From Acidihalobacter aeolianus (GTDB lineage Bacteria > Pseudomonadota > Gammaproteobacteria > DSM-5130 > Acidihalobacteraceae), in the NCBI RefSeq assembly GCF_001753165.1, contig NZ_CP017448.1:3227183-3291182 (forward strand): a DNA stretch of 64,000 nt, in the 5' to 3' direction. Positions 19,375-27,924 of the stretch are shown one piece after another. The notes under the pieces were generated by a model. That model saw nothing but the letters and a program-made list of their open reading frames with translations, had not been told where the DNA came from and did not search any database. The translations under genes and the position numbers were made by a program. Position 1 is the first letter of the stretch, and each line of letters begins with the position of its first letter.

Positions 19375-22135
19375 ACCAAAGTCCCCTGCCTCGCGCGAAT
19401 CCGCGCCACTGTTCACCTGGTTCGAAATCGGCGTGAGCGCGGCCGCCGCACTGGTCCTGAGCTTCCTCCTCATTGCCGTCATCAGCTGGCTCAACCTCAG
19501 CGCCTCGCAACGCATCTATGCCGCCCAGGCCACCGGCATCATCCAGCTGATCACACAGCGCCTAGCCACCGACCGCGCCGTACTCACCCCGCTGTCCGGC
19601 CTCTACCAGGCCAACGCCCTGCACGGTGCGCAGCAGCTTTCCTCCGTTGCCGGCGCACTGCTGCACAGCTATCCCTACTTCTCGAATTTCGCCTATCTGC
19701 GCTGGCTGCCCGCGGCAGAGCGCGACGGCTACGTCGCGCGCATGCGCGAACAAGGCCACCCGCAATTCCACCTCCATCCCTTCGGCGAGTTCGACGGCAG
19801 CGTCCCGCGCGACCGACCCGCGCTGGTCATCGGCTTCCTGGCGCCCAGCAGCGCCACCAACGCCGGGTTTCTGGGTGCCGATCTGCTGAGCGACCCCCAA
19901 ATCGCCGAAGCGGTAGAACGCGCCGTCCGCAAGGGACGCATGGCCGTTATCGCGGTCCCGCGCTTCAACGGCAATCGACCGGGCTATCTCGCGCTGATGG
20001 CCACCTACAACGGCCGCAAGCCGCCCGCCGATGCCGCCGAACGCAAACGCCAGCTCAGCGGCATGTTCATGCTGTCGGTCGATTTCCCGCGCATGCTCGA
20101 CGGCATACTCGACGCCCACCCGCAGTGGTCCCTGAGCATCCGCAACCTGAGTGTACCCCGTGGTCAGGGGCAGACGATCTACCACAGCGAAGCCCGCGAG
20201 GGCACGCCGTTGCCGAGCATTCTTCCGAGCTATCGGGTCGATCAGCGATTGCATGTCGACCACCATCGTCTCTCGATCGACCTGACCCGGTATGCCGAAT
20301 TGGCGGATTTACGCCTTGGAACCAGTCTCCCGGCCGCACTGCTGCCCTGGATTTTGATCGGCGCCCTTGGGTGGATCACCGGACTGCGCCGCCATGCCCG
20401 GCGGACCCAGGCGGCGGTCGAAAGCGAACTGGCACATAGCCGGGAGCAGGCCGAAATCGCTCTGAGTTCGATCACCGATGCGGTCATTACCACCGATGCC
20501 GGCATGCGTATCCAGTTCATGAATCCGGTCGCCACGCGACTTACCGGCTGGCCGTTGGCCAGCGCGCTTGGCCGCGGCCTGGGTGAAATTGCCCCTTTGC
20601 TGGAGGAACACACCCGCGAACCGATGTATGCTGACCTCGCCAGCCTGGGTAACCGCGGCGCAAGTGCGGCGGAAGGCATCCTGCAGGCACGTGACGGGCG
20701 CAATCACATCGTGGAAATCCGTGTCTCAGCACTGAGCGGTCGCAACCGCACTGGCGGCGGCCTCGCCCTGGTGCTGCGCGATGTCAGTCGCGAACGCGAG
20801 CTGGAAAACGCGCTGGACTACCAATCGACACGCGACCCGCTGACCGGCCTGCTCAACCGCCGCAGTTTCGAAACCTACTTGCGCCAGTGGCTCAACCTAC
20901 GTCAACCGGGCGGCCCCCGCGGCGCGCTCTGCCAGATCGATCTCAACCACTTCAAACTGATCAACGATACCGCCGGACACCGCGCGGGCGACGAGCTGTT
21001 GCGTCAGTTTGCCTGGCTGCTGGGTACCGTTCTGCCCACCGGGACGATCCTCGCCCGACTGGGTGCCGACGAGTTCGGCATCCTCCTTCCACCCAATCTG
21101 GAGGACACCCCCCAGCAGGTTGCGCAGCATCTTATCGAGGCGGCCAAGGTCTTCGATTTCAACTGGGAACAGCAGCATTTCAACATCGGTGCGAGCATCG
21201 GACTGGTACTAGTGGCGGATGACCGACAGGATGCCGGCGACTTGCTCATCAAGGCCGACCTCGCCTGCCTGGCAGCCAAGGACAAGGGACGCAACAATTT
21301 CCACGTCTATGACGAAGCGGATGCCGCGATCGCCCAGCGCTCAGGGCAGATGCTTTGGCTGGCGCGCCTGCAGGAGGCCTTGCACAACGACCGCTTTATC
21401 CTCTACACGCAGCCGATGCTGCCGCTCAAGGCCGCCTCGCAGCCGCGCGAAATGCATGAATTCCTGCTGCGCATGCGCCTAGATGACGGCAGCCTCGCGA
21501 CACCGGACCTGTTCATACCGGCGGCGGAGCGCTATCAGCTGATGGCTGAACTGGACCGGAGAATCGTCGATCTGGCATTGGGACTGATCGCACGCAGTGC
21601 CGGAGATCCGCACGGTACCCTGTACACCATCAACCTGTCCGGGCAATCGGTCGGCGAGCCTAATCTCGCCAATTTCATTTTCGAACGCCTGCGCCACCAC
21701 GGCGTCAGCCCTGCGCAGGTCTGCTTCGAAATCACCGAGACTGCCGCCATCTCGAACATGCACGGCGCGCAAACGCTGATTAGCCAATTACGCGCGCGCG
21801 GCGTGCGTTTCGCCCTGGACGACTTCGGTGCCGGATTGAGCTCCTTCACCTATCTCAAGCGACTGCCAGTGGATTTTCTCAAGATCGAGGGCGAGTTCGT
21901 GCGCGGCATGCGCCAGGACCGCACCGACCGCAGCCTGGTGGAATCCTTCTGCGAAATCGGGCGCGCGTTCAACCTGCTGATCATCGCCGAATCGGTCGAG
22001 GACGAGGCCACCCTCTCCGCCCTGCGGGATATCGGCGTCGACTACGCCCAGGGGTTCCATATCGGGCGGCCGCAGCCTGCGCCGTTCTCCGCGACCCATA
22101 CGTTCAGTGCAGACCCTGGGACGTCGAAGGCGTAA
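19319..22135 (+). CDS. CHASE-PAS-GGDEF-EAL cyclic-di-GMP signalling protein
   Basis: Membrane-bound sensor predicted to turn over cyclic-di-GMP. Order: one transmembrane helix (about residues 38-60), a periplasmic CHASE domain (about 65-330), a second helix (about 340-358), a PAS domain (about 380-500), GGDEF (about 510-670) and EAL (about 680-925). The GGDEF signature reads GADEF, so cyclase activity is doubtful. The EAL signature reads EFL and keeps the catalytic Glu. The other EAL residues are present: INLSG, FEITET, LDDFGAG, DFLKIEG and AESVED. A phosphodiesterase role is therefore more likely. The start is unresolved: ATGs at 19319, 19340 and 19367 all lack a clear ribosome-binding site, and I list the longest. 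Confidence 0.9.
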   Translation: MPSSAPPMASRQPAYPMSEPKSPASRESAPLFTWFEIGVSAAAALVLSFLLIAVISWLNLSASQRIYAAQATGIIQLITQRLATDRAVLTPLSGLYQANALHGAQQLSSVAGALLHSYPYFSNFAYLRWLPAAERDGYVARMREQGHPQFHLHPFGEFDGSVPRDRPALVIGFLAPSSATNAGFLGADLLSDPQIAEAVERAVRKGRMAVIAVPRFNGNRPGYLALMATYNGRKPPADAAERKRQLSGMFMLSVDFPRMLDGILDAHPQWSLSIRNLSVPRGQGQTIYHSEAREGTPLPSILPSYRVDQRLHVDHHRLSIDLTRYAELADLRLGTSLPAALLPWILIGALGWITGLRRHARRTQAAVESELAHSREQAEIALSSITDAVITTDAGMRIQFMNPVATRLTGWPLASALGRGLGEIAPLLEEHTREPMYADLASLGNRGASAAEGILQARDGRNHIVEIRVSALSGRNRTGGGLALVLRDVSRERELENALDYQSTRDPLTGLLNRRSFETYLRQWLNLRQPGGPRGALCQIDLNHFKLINDTAGHRAGDELLRQFAWLLGTVLPTGTILARLGADEFGILLPPNLEDTPQQVAQHLIEAAKVFDFNWEQQHFNIGASIGLVLVADDRQDAGDLLIKADLACLAAKDKGRNNFHVYDEADAAIAQRSGQMLWLARLQEALHNDRFILYTQPMLPLKAASQPREMHEFLLRMRLDDGSLATPDLFIPAAERYQLMAELDRRIVDLALGLIARSAGDPHGTLYTINLSGQSVGEPNLANFIFERLRHHGVSPAQVCFEITETAAISNMHGAQTLISQLRARGVRFALDDFGAGLSSFTYLKRLPVDFLKIEGEFVRGMRQDRTDRSLVESFCEIGRAFNLLIIAESVEDEATLSALRDIGVDYAQGFHIGRPQPAPFSATHTFSADPGTSKA

Positions 22136-22541
22136 GGGGCGGAGACGGTTTTGCCTGCGGCGTGGCTAGATGCCCGATCATCCGCCAACCTTCCGAAAAC
22201 CGCCGGTAACTGTTGCAGTAATGCAGAACCCCGCTCGGCATCAGCTCGCCGGCACGCACGATGCGCTCCTCGCCGACATGCACCGCGAGTTCCACATCCG
22301 TCTCGCGCCATAGACATAGCGGCTCTACCCGAACGTCCAACGCGCGCGCAAACACGGCCAACCATCCCTCCATCACTGAGAGGACGCCTACCTGAGGCCG
22401 TGCACCCGGGGCCGGGTGCATGCACACCACATCGTCCGTATCCGCCCATACCGACATCATCGCCTCGTGGTCGGCGGCCTGCAGCGCCGCGTAATAGGCT
22501 GCCTCACAGGCCTCGGGCGATGAATATACCGGCCCGCTCAA
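22104..22541 (-). CDS. NTF2-like (SnoaL/DUF4440-type) protein, second paralogue
   Basis: Small protein of the NTF2-like fold, 145 residues if started at the TTG at 22541. That TTG overlaps the stop of the upstream paralogue (TTGA), and conserved sequence begins a few residues later. An ATG at 22610 would add a 23-residue extension overlapping the neighbour. Recognisable blocks are AYYAALQAADHEAMMSVWAD, the VCMHP segment and the C-terminal SGVLHYCNSYRRFSEGWRM, which parallel the upstream gene. Function unknown; such domains can be enzymes or ligand binders. It converges with the GGDEF-EAL gene, overlapping by 32 bases. Confidence 0.7.
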   Translation of the reverse strand: MSGPVYSSPEACEAAYYAALQAADHEAMMSVWADTDDVVCMHPAPGARPQVGVLSVMEGWLAVFARALDVRVEPLCLWRETDVELAVHVGEERIVRAGELMPSGVLHYCNSYRRFSEGWRMIGHLATPQAKPSPPLTPSTSQGLH

Positions 22542-22945
22542 TGCAGTGGGCCATGGGAGGGCACCCGCTCGGTCCAACCAGGCGAGGCGTGGTGCGCAAC
22601 GATGCGCCAACCCCCGGCGCCGCGCCGGAAGCTGTTGACGGCGAAGACCGTGCCGACCTCACTGCCAGCGATGAACCGTTCGACCACCATATGCACGGCA
22701 AGCCCCTCCGAGCGCGAACGCGACAGAGGCTGAATCTGAAGTCGCGGCAACTCCGCCTGAGTGCCCGCCGCGCCGAACAGTTCCGCCCAGCTTGCGCGGA
22801 TCGCCTGGGTACCTTCGAGACGGGGCATACCGGGGTGGATACATACGACAGGACGGTCCGTCGACCAAACTCGCATCATAGCCTCCGTATCATGTGCCAT
22901 GAAGGCTTCGTAAAACGCACGCTCGGCATCTTCCGGTTGGTTCAA
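22538..22945 (-). CDS. NTF2-like (SnoaL/DUF4440-type) protein, first paralogue
   Basis: A 135-residue NTF2-fold protein. The N-terminal helix AERAFYEAFMAHDTEAMMRVWS, an early VVCIHPG strand and the final VNSFRRGAGGWRIVAHHASP strand pair are typical. It shares the same block order and a similar length with the downstream gene, so the two appear to be an old tandem duplication. It is divergent from the PfkB kinase gene. No catalytic residues can be assigned. Confidence 0.8.
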   Translation of the reverse strand: MNQPEDAERAFYEAFMAHDTEAMMRVWSTDRPVVCIHPGMPRLEGTQAIRASWAELFGAAGTQAELPRLQIQPLSRSRSEGLAVHMVVERFIAGSEVGTVFAVNSFRRGAGGWRIVAHHASPGWTERVPSHGPLH

Positions 22946-23018
22946 GCGTTGTTCCTCCTTGTCGGCGTCAGACGGATCCTATGGTAGGTTATGCCACCGT
23001 TTAACGACAGGATTGACC

Positions 23019-23897
23019 ATGAGTCTGTTTCTGTTGACCGGCATCGCCACGCTCGACATCGTCAACACAGTCGACCACTACCCCGCCGAAGACGAAGAAC
23101 TGCGCGCCAACGCGCAGCGCCTTGTACCGGGGGGCAATGCCCTGAACAGCGCTCGGGCACTGGCTGCGATAGGCCACCGCGTGGAGCTGCTGGCACAGTT
23201 GGCTGACGACCCGAGCGCTCTCATGATCCGCGACACACTGCAGGCGGAAGCCGTCCGTCACCAGCATTGCCCGTGCATCCACGGCGTCACACCGACGTCC
23301 TACGTCACCCTGAATGCAGCCAATGGTTCGCGCACCATCGTTCATTACCGTGACCTACCGGAACTCAGCGCAGCCCACTTCAAGGCCGTTGCCGTGGAGC
23401 AGTTCGACTGGCTCCACTTCGAGGGGCGCAATCCAGGCGAGACCCTGAAAATGCTCAGACATGCACGACGCCTGCTACGCGATCAGCCGATCTCCATCGA
23501 GATCGAAAAATCCCGCCCCGGACTGGATGCATTGCTGCCCATGGCCGATGTGCTGATCTTCAGTCGCGCCTATGTCGTCTCCATGGGCTACACAAACGCT
23601 CCGGAGCTGTTGGCCGCCATGCGTCCTCGCGCACCACGCGCCACGCTGGTCTGCGCCTGGGGAACCAGCGGCGCTTGGGCGCTGCCCGTGGGCGGGCACG
23701 ACGCCATGCATGCGCCGGCGGGACCCGCGCAAGCGGTGGACACGCTCGGCGCCGGGGATGCCTTCAACGCCGGTCTGATCGCCGCACTCGCCACCGGAGC
23801 GACACTATCCGAGGCCCTGCACCAGGCATCCAACCTGGCCTCGCGCAAGGTCGGTGGATATGGATTCGCCCACCTCGCCGGCCAAGGAAACCGATGA
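23019..23897 (+). CDS. PfkB family carbohydrate kinase
   Basis: ATP-dependent kinase of the ribokinase/PfkB family, 292 residues. The first PfkB signature is seen as PGGNALNSARALAAIGH near residue 35, and the second, with the catalytic Asp and anion hole, as VDTLGAGDAFNAGLIAAL near residue 240. The start at 23019 has AGGA 7 bases upstream. The N-terminal TGIATLDIVNTVDHYP recalls ketohexokinase-like members, but the substrate cannot be decided. The stop overlaps the next start (ATGA), linking it to a Rieske protein, an unusual partner. Confidence 0.88.
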   Translation: MSLFLLTGIATLDIVNTVDHYPAEDEELRANAQRLVPGGNALNSARALAAIGHRVELLAQLADDPSALMIRDTLQAEAVRHQHCPCIHGVTPTSYVTLNAANGSRTIVHYRDLPELSAAHFKAVAVEQFDWLHFEGRNPGETLKMLRHARRLLRDQPISIEIEKSRPGLDALLPMADVLIFSRAYVVSMGYTNAPELLAAMRPRAPRATLVCAWGTSGAWALPVGGHDAMHAPAGPAQAVDTLGAGDAFNAGLIAALATGATLSEALHQASNLASRKVGGYGFAHLAGQGNR

Positions 23898-24265
23898 ACA
23901 CGTGCGGCGACGAACCGCTGGTAGCGCTGGGCGCAATCGATGACCCCGGGAGCACGACCGTCGACATAGCCAACCCAGGCCGTCCGATTCCACTCATGAT
24001 TGTGCGCCATGCCGGCAAGGTTTTCGGATATCTCAACATCTGCCCGCATTTGGGCACACCGCTGGACTGGAATCCGGGCGCGGTGCTAGACCGTGAGCGA
24101 AGGTCCATCATTTGCGCCACACACGGCGCCCGGTTCCGCATTCATGACGGGCAATGCATCTCCGGACCCTGTTTCGGCGACCGACTGACCGCAATACCAC
24201 TGTGCGTTCAGGCTGGAGTGATTTTCCTCGCTCAAACCCGCACTTCATCAGACTCGGACGACTGA
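23894..24265 (+). CDS. Rieske [2Fe-2S] domain protein
   Basis: Soluble Rieske ferredoxin-like protein of 123 residues. Cluster ligands are the Cys-Pro-His in LNICPHLGTPLDW near residue 53 and the Cys-x-x-His in IICATHGARFRIHDG near residue 77, so both Cys and both His are present, with a spacing of about 21 residues. There is no signal peptide or membrane anchor. It resembles the electron-transfer or regulatory Rieske proteins of the NirD/ferredoxin type, not the bc1 type. Partner unknown. It is translated together with the PfkB kinase and converges with the CHAD gene, overlapping by 34 bases. Confidence 0.85.
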   Translation: MNTCGDEPLVALGAIDDPGSTTVDIANPGRPIPLMIVRHAGKVFGYLNICPHLGTPLDWNPGAVLDRERRSIICATHGARFRIHDGQCISGPCFGDRLTAIPLCVQAGVIFLAQTRTSSDSDD

Positions 24266-25254
24266 TATTGCATAGCGGGGTCCGCAGCCGCAGCGACGTC
24301 ATCACTCGCCAGGAGACCTTCCATCCGCTTACGCAAGCCGGCAAGTGCACCAACGGCCAAATGCGGCTCCAGTTGAATTCTCAGCTCCGAGTAGTGTGCG
24401 CTCAGACGGGTCGCCAGATACACCAAACCTGGCAGTGTCTCGTGCGCCTGCAGAATCGCGAAGCCGCGGACGTCCTCCCGCATCGCTGCAAGCACCATCT
24501 CGCGAGCATGCGCGCCGCAGGTGGCCGCCGCGGTATCCGACATCCAAGCGCCGAACTTCTGCGCGTCACGCCAGTCGCCTAAACGGGTCTGCAGCGCCTT
24601 GAGTTCCGTCACGACCGTATCCGATTGGTCGGGTGCAAACAGGGTCTGATCCGATTCGAGCCAGTAACGCAGACGTTTTGATAATAATCTCGTTCGGTGC
24701 AACGTATGCTCGTCCAGATCCGGCCAGAGTCCAGCCAGACTTTCATCCAGGCGGTGCCAGAGCGCTTCCGCCCGAACTCGAAACTCGGCCGTCTCATTCC
24801 CCGGGAGGGCAAGTTTCTGACGCCCGTGGACAAGCGCATGCAAATCTGCACGCAAGGGCGGATAGCGGTGCTCGATCGCCTCACGCGCATCGTCCAACGA
24901 AATACGCAAACGCTGCATCAAACGCGCGCGTACCTGTGCAACACCCTCGGCTTCCTGGCGTGCGGCCTCCTTGGCAAGCACATCCAGCAGCGCAAGCCAT
25001 GCCTCTGCGTTGCGCGCCTCGTCACTGACCCGAGTCAGCTTGCGCAGGTTACGCGACAGTTCGCGGATGTCCTTAGTTTTCGCCGGATGCCATTTCAGTC
25101 GACTACGTACCCGCCGCACGGCGACACGAAAGTCGTGCAGCGCCTCATCCTCACCCCGTGCGAGCCTCGCCAGCGCCTGGTCAGCCGCCTTCAGCTGCCG
25201 TCTGAGCAAGCGTGCAGTGTCCGTTTCGACCGTCACCCCATCTTGTGTGCTCAT
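24232..25254 (-). CDS. CHAD domain protein
   Basis: A 340-residue, all-helical CHAD domain protein. CHAD domains bind inorganic polyphosphate through conserved basic residues. The family motif DEALHDFRVAVRRVRSRLKW near residue 35 and the RLLSKRLRYWLES block near residue 190 carry many Arg/Lys and the conserved His. The CYTH domain that is often fused to CHAD is absent. The ATG at 25254 has GGAG 6 bases upstream; the frame extends further 5' without support. The nfi gene lies upstream on the same strand, 88 bases away. Confidence 0.85.
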   Translation of the reverse strand: MSTQDGVTVETDTARLLRRQLKAADQALARLARGEDEALHDFRVAVRRVRSRLKWHPAKTKDIRELSRNLRKLTRVSDEARNAEAWLALLDVLAKEAARQEAEGVAQVRARLMQRLRISLDDAREAIEHRYPPLRADLHALVHGRQKLALPGNETAEFRVRAEALWHRLDESLAGLWPDLDEHTLHRTRLLSKRLRYWLESDQTLFAPDQSDTVVTELKALQTRLGDWRDAQKFGAWMSDTAAATCGAHAREMVLAAMREDVRGFAILQAHETLPGLVYLATRLSAHYSELRIQLEPHLAVGALAGLRKRMEGLLASDDVAAAADPAMQYQSSESDEVRV

Positions 25255-25342
25255 GACACTCCAACCGGTAAATTCCTCCATCCAACGGCACCTTAGCCGT
25301 ACGGCGAAAATAAGTACCTGCGCCAGATCAACTACGGATGAT

Positions 25343-26074
25343 TCAGAGCTTAGGTCGGTGCCCGGAAGCACGGGCGATGGCCGGAGCAGAGGCCAATCGG
25401 TGCGCGGCACGTATCGGCTCAGGTAGGCGGAAACGGGTAAGAGCCTGCATCACCAGCAGAGGCGCCGTAGTCTGGGAAACGCGGTGCCCCGGTGAAATAA
25501 AAAGTGGGCGAACTCCACTGCGGCTACGCAGAACCGTGCCGATACGCTCATCGCCCACGCACAGCGGGGTCGTCTCACCCTTAGCTTGTCCGAGCTCGCC
25601 ATACTCGCCTACCAACCGAGATTTGCCGACGCCAATGCTCGCCAGGCCAGTTAATACCCCAAAGTGTGCTGCGATACCGAGGCGGCGTGGATGCGCCACA
25701 CCTTGGCCATCGCAAAAAACAAGATCCGGCAGGGTTTGCAGACGGTCGATTGCCTCAAGCACCGCGGGCAGTTCACGGAAGGACAACAGGCCGGGAACAT
25801 AGGGGAATCGGGTTTCGCGACGCAACAGCGCCTGCTCGATCGGCCGCATTTCCGGCCAACTCAGCACCACCACCGCAGCCCGCGTGATCGCCCCACCGCC
25901 TTCGAATCCGACGTCAATGCCGGCTACAAGGCGCAGCGGGCCGAATTCGTCGCTCTGTGAGACTTCAGCCGCCAGGTCGGCTTGAATGAGACGGGCCTCG
26001 CTGGGCGAGACGTCCCATTCATGGATTAAATTTTCGGATCGCTGCGTCATATATTGTTGAATCCCAGATTTCAT
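25343..26074 (-). CDS. nfi: Endonuclease V
   Basis: Cuts DNA one base 3' of deoxyinosine, the product of adenine deamination. Typical blocks are VAGIDVGFEG with the first catalytic Asp near residue 53, the wedge motif in the FPYVPGLLSFRELP block near residue 90, DLVFCDGQGVAHPRRLGIAAHFGVL with the second Asp near 117 (read as parts), and VGKSRL near residue 148. Length is slightly above that of E. coli Nfi. The start is either the ATG at 26074 or the one at 26050; neither has a strong ribosome-binding site. Confidence 0.93.
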   Translation of the reverse strand: MKSGIQQYMTQRSENLIHEWDVSPSEARLIQADLAAEVSQSDEFGPLRLVAGIDVGFEGGGAITRAAVVVLSWPEMRPIEQALLRRETRFPYVPGLLSFRELPAVLEAIDRLQTLPDLVFCDGQGVAHPRRLGIAAHFGVLTGLASIGVGKSRLVGEYGELGQAKGETTPLCVGDERIGTVLRSRSGVRPLFISPGHRVSQTTAPLLVMQALTRFRLPEPIRAAHRLASAPAIARASGHRPKL

Positions 26075-26213
26075 GGGACTTCAGCCGTCCAGTGAGTGGC
26101 TCGTTGTTCAAGGGCAGCGATAAGGTGTCGCAGAGCACCAGGTTCCACGGGCGGAAGATTATCGGGGTTAATGCAAAGCCTATCGCAACTACCATCACCC
26201 AGGAGATTCATTC

Positions 26214-26660
26214 GTGAACTTTCGACGTCAACTAGCCGCCACCGCTCTCGCCGTCTGCGCCTTCGGCGCGACCTCCGCGATGGCCGCCACGCATAAAACG
26301 CCACCTTGGGGACCCGGCCCCTTCAAGGTACTGCTCGAGGTGAATCAGAACAATCACGCCGAGTGGGCCATCACCATCAACAACCTGCGCACCATGGAAA
26401 AGGTCGTCGGCATGAACACCGCGCACGCCGAGGTCATCGCGTGGGGTCCCGGCATCAAGTTCCTGCTGAAGAATTCGCCCTACGCCGCGGACATCCAGAG
26501 TCTGTCGATGTACGGCATCAAATTCGCCGCCTGCCATCAGACCATGAAGGCCATGCATCTCAAGAAGTCGCAGCTGGCCGAAGGCGTGACCGTGGTTCCC
26601 GGCGCCATCGCCGAGATCATCAAGCGGCACAACGAAGGCTGGACCGAAATCAAGGAATAA
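26214..26660 (+). CDS. Secreted DsrE-like protein
   Basis: A 148-residue protein of the DsrE/DsrF-like fold with an N-terminal signal peptide ending in AMA around residue 24. After it, FKVLLEVNQNNHAEWAITINNLRTM and the C-terminal VVPGAIAEIIKRHNEGW follow the pattern of exported DsrE-like proteins found in sulfur-oxidising bacteria. A single mature-part cysteine, in IKFAACHQTM near residue 106, sits where DsrE-type proteins often bear their active Cys. Start is a GTG with AGGAG 8 bases upstream. A terminator follows at 26674. A sulfur-handling role is inferred from family and from the nearby soxA. Confidence 0.82.
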   Translation: MNFRRQLAATALAVCAFGATSAMAATHKTPPWGPGPFKVLLEVNQNNHAEWAITINNLRTMEKVVGMNTAHAEVIAWGPGIKFLLKNSPYAADIQSLSMYGIKFAACHQTMKAMHLKKSQLAEGVTVVPGAIAEIIKRHNEGWTEIKE

Positions 26661-26673
26661 CCCACCGCACCTC

Positions 26674-26693
26674 GCCCGGCCGCATGGCCGGGC
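26674..26693 (+). terminator. GC-rich hairpin after the DsrE-like gene
   Basis: GCCCGGCC and GGCCGGGC form a perfect 8-base stem around the loop GCAT, 14 bases after the stop. No U-run follows, so it could be a weak intrinsic terminator or an RNA-stabilising hairpin. Confidence 0.55.
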
Positions 26694-26896
26694 CCCCCCT
26701 CCAGGGCACGACACGCTGCCCTCGTCACATCACAGTCCGAATCTGAATCTCTAACCGCGACGGTTCGCAACGGACCTATGGCGGGGCTACGCGCGTTTGA
26801 AATGGACCAAATGGCAGGGACATGCCAGGACGCTGTGCACCGCAGCCGGAATGCATTAGGAGCGGCAAGTCAGCTTGAGGATGGTTGGTGTTGCAA

Positions 26897-26924
26897 CCGC
26901 AGCCAGGCCGATGCCCGGCTGCGG
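26897..26924 (-). terminator. Hairpin downstream of soxA
   Basis: CCGCAGCC pairs with GGCTGCGG, with an inner GGC/GCC pairing in the 12-base loop. It sits 14 bases beyond the soxA stop. The region between it and the hairpin at 26674 (about 200 bases) holds no gene that I can support. Confidence 0.5.
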
Positions 26925-26937
26925 TCTTGCGCATGAA

Positions 26938-27801
26938 TCAGTTGCGGTAACCGGGACCGGTCACCGGCAAACCGTTGCTCATGTACGAGAGGAAGTACTC
27001 GAGATCGCGATATTCGACGCTCTGCGGTTTGAACGGCTTGGCGCGCACTTGTTTATTACAACCGATGAAGCGGCGATCGATAGTACCGAGGTTGCTCCAC
27101 TTCGCACGATAGACCGGGAAACCGTTGAGCATGCCCAGAGCCGGGCTGAGCGTCTGCGTACGCAGCTTCTTACCTGCATGGACCATGTGGCAGTCGGCGC
27201 AGGAGAAATTCAGCTGCCCACGCTTGGCATAGAAGAAATCCTTGCCGCGCTCGTAGGCCGCCAAGGCAGCAGGATCGTTGGGCACTGTGATGTGCATCGG
27301 CTTGCCGTCCGACGTGCTCGCCATATACGCCGCGATATCGGCGATCTTGCCCCGCTTCCACGGCAGCGGCTTCTCGCCGTTCTTGACTCGACATTCGTTG
27401 ATGGCGGACTCCAGAGTCACCACCTGGCCGGTCTTCTTGTCAAAGTAGGGGTAGTACTGGCGTATGTCCTTGCCACCATTGCGGAAGCAGCTCGCATAGG
27501 TCTTGCCATTGGCAAATGGTTTCTCGAACAGCTGCTTGCCTGTAGCAATACCGGCGTCCTGCGGCGGAAACTGCATGATGCTCTTGTACTGACTGATCGC
27601 ATCCTCGGAATTGATGCCGGGAATCCATTCGCCCTGGGCGTAGGCCTTTAAAGGCACACCCGGGAAACGGTGCTCAAAAAACTGGCGGAATTCCTTGAGA
27701 TCGTGTTCCGGACTGGCCTGCACCACGACCGGCGCAGCCAGCAGCGTGACGACCGCTCCCAAGATTCCGATGATTCCTGCTCCCTTGAACATCCTTCTCA
27801 T
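26938..27801 (-). CDS. soxA: Sulfur-oxidation c-type cytochrome SoxA
   Basis: Periplasmic cytochrome subunit that, with SoxX, links thiosulfate to the SoxY carrier protein. A signal peptide ends near residue 29 (VVVQA). One heme-binding motif, CADCH, lies near residue 201. The active-site cysteine, which carries a persulfide ligand in SoxA, is seen in RRFIGCNKQ near residue 247. The N-terminal domain keeps two single cysteines (SCF near 105 and ECR near 137) but no second CxxCH, so it is a one-heme SoxA. The start has GGAGG 5 bases upstream. No soxX, soxY, soxZ, soxB or soxCD gene is adjacent, which is unusual. Confidence 0.9.
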   Translation of the reverse strand: MRRMFKGAGIIGILGAVVTLLAAPVVVQASPEHDLKEFRQFFEHRFPGVPLKAYAQGEWIPGINSEDAISQYKSIMQFPPQDAGIATGKQLFEKPFANGKTYASCFRNGGKDIRQYYPYFDKKTGQVVTLESAINECRVKNGEKPLPWKRGKIADIAAYMASTSDGKPMHITVPNDPAALAAYERGKDFFYAKRGQLNFSCADCHMVHAGKKLRTQTLSPALGMLNGFPVYRAKWSNLGTIDRRFIGCNKQVRAKPFKPQSVEYRDLEYFLSYMSNGLPVTGPGYRN

Positions 27802-27862
27802 TGCGCCTCCTTCAGCTCGGCAATCATTTTATGGATACTTGTAGGCTCACCCAACCTGACTG

Positions 27863-27893
27863 ATTATAGCCAGCCGGGTCCGAGGTGTTGCAA
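27863..27893 (-). promoter_or_regulatory. Promoter candidate for soxA
   Basis: On the minus strand TTGCAA (27893-27888) and a perfect TATAAT (27868-27863) are separated by 19 bases, slightly long. Transcription would begin near 27856, about 55 bases before the soxA ATG. It lies in the 123-base gap after recG, so soxA can be expressed apart from the recG operon. Confidence 0.5.
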
Positions 27894-27924
27894 GGGGAGC
27901 CGCCGACCCGGGACGCGTCGCCAC

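Noticed and set aside
25900-25910. TTCGAATCC, resembling a tRNA T-arm
   Set aside because: It lies inside the nfi coding sequence and has no surrounding cloverleaf.
26071-26304. A short minus-strand frame between nfi and the DsrE-like gene
   Set aside because: It is antisense to the signal peptide of the DsrE-like gene, Arg-rich and without homology that I recognise.
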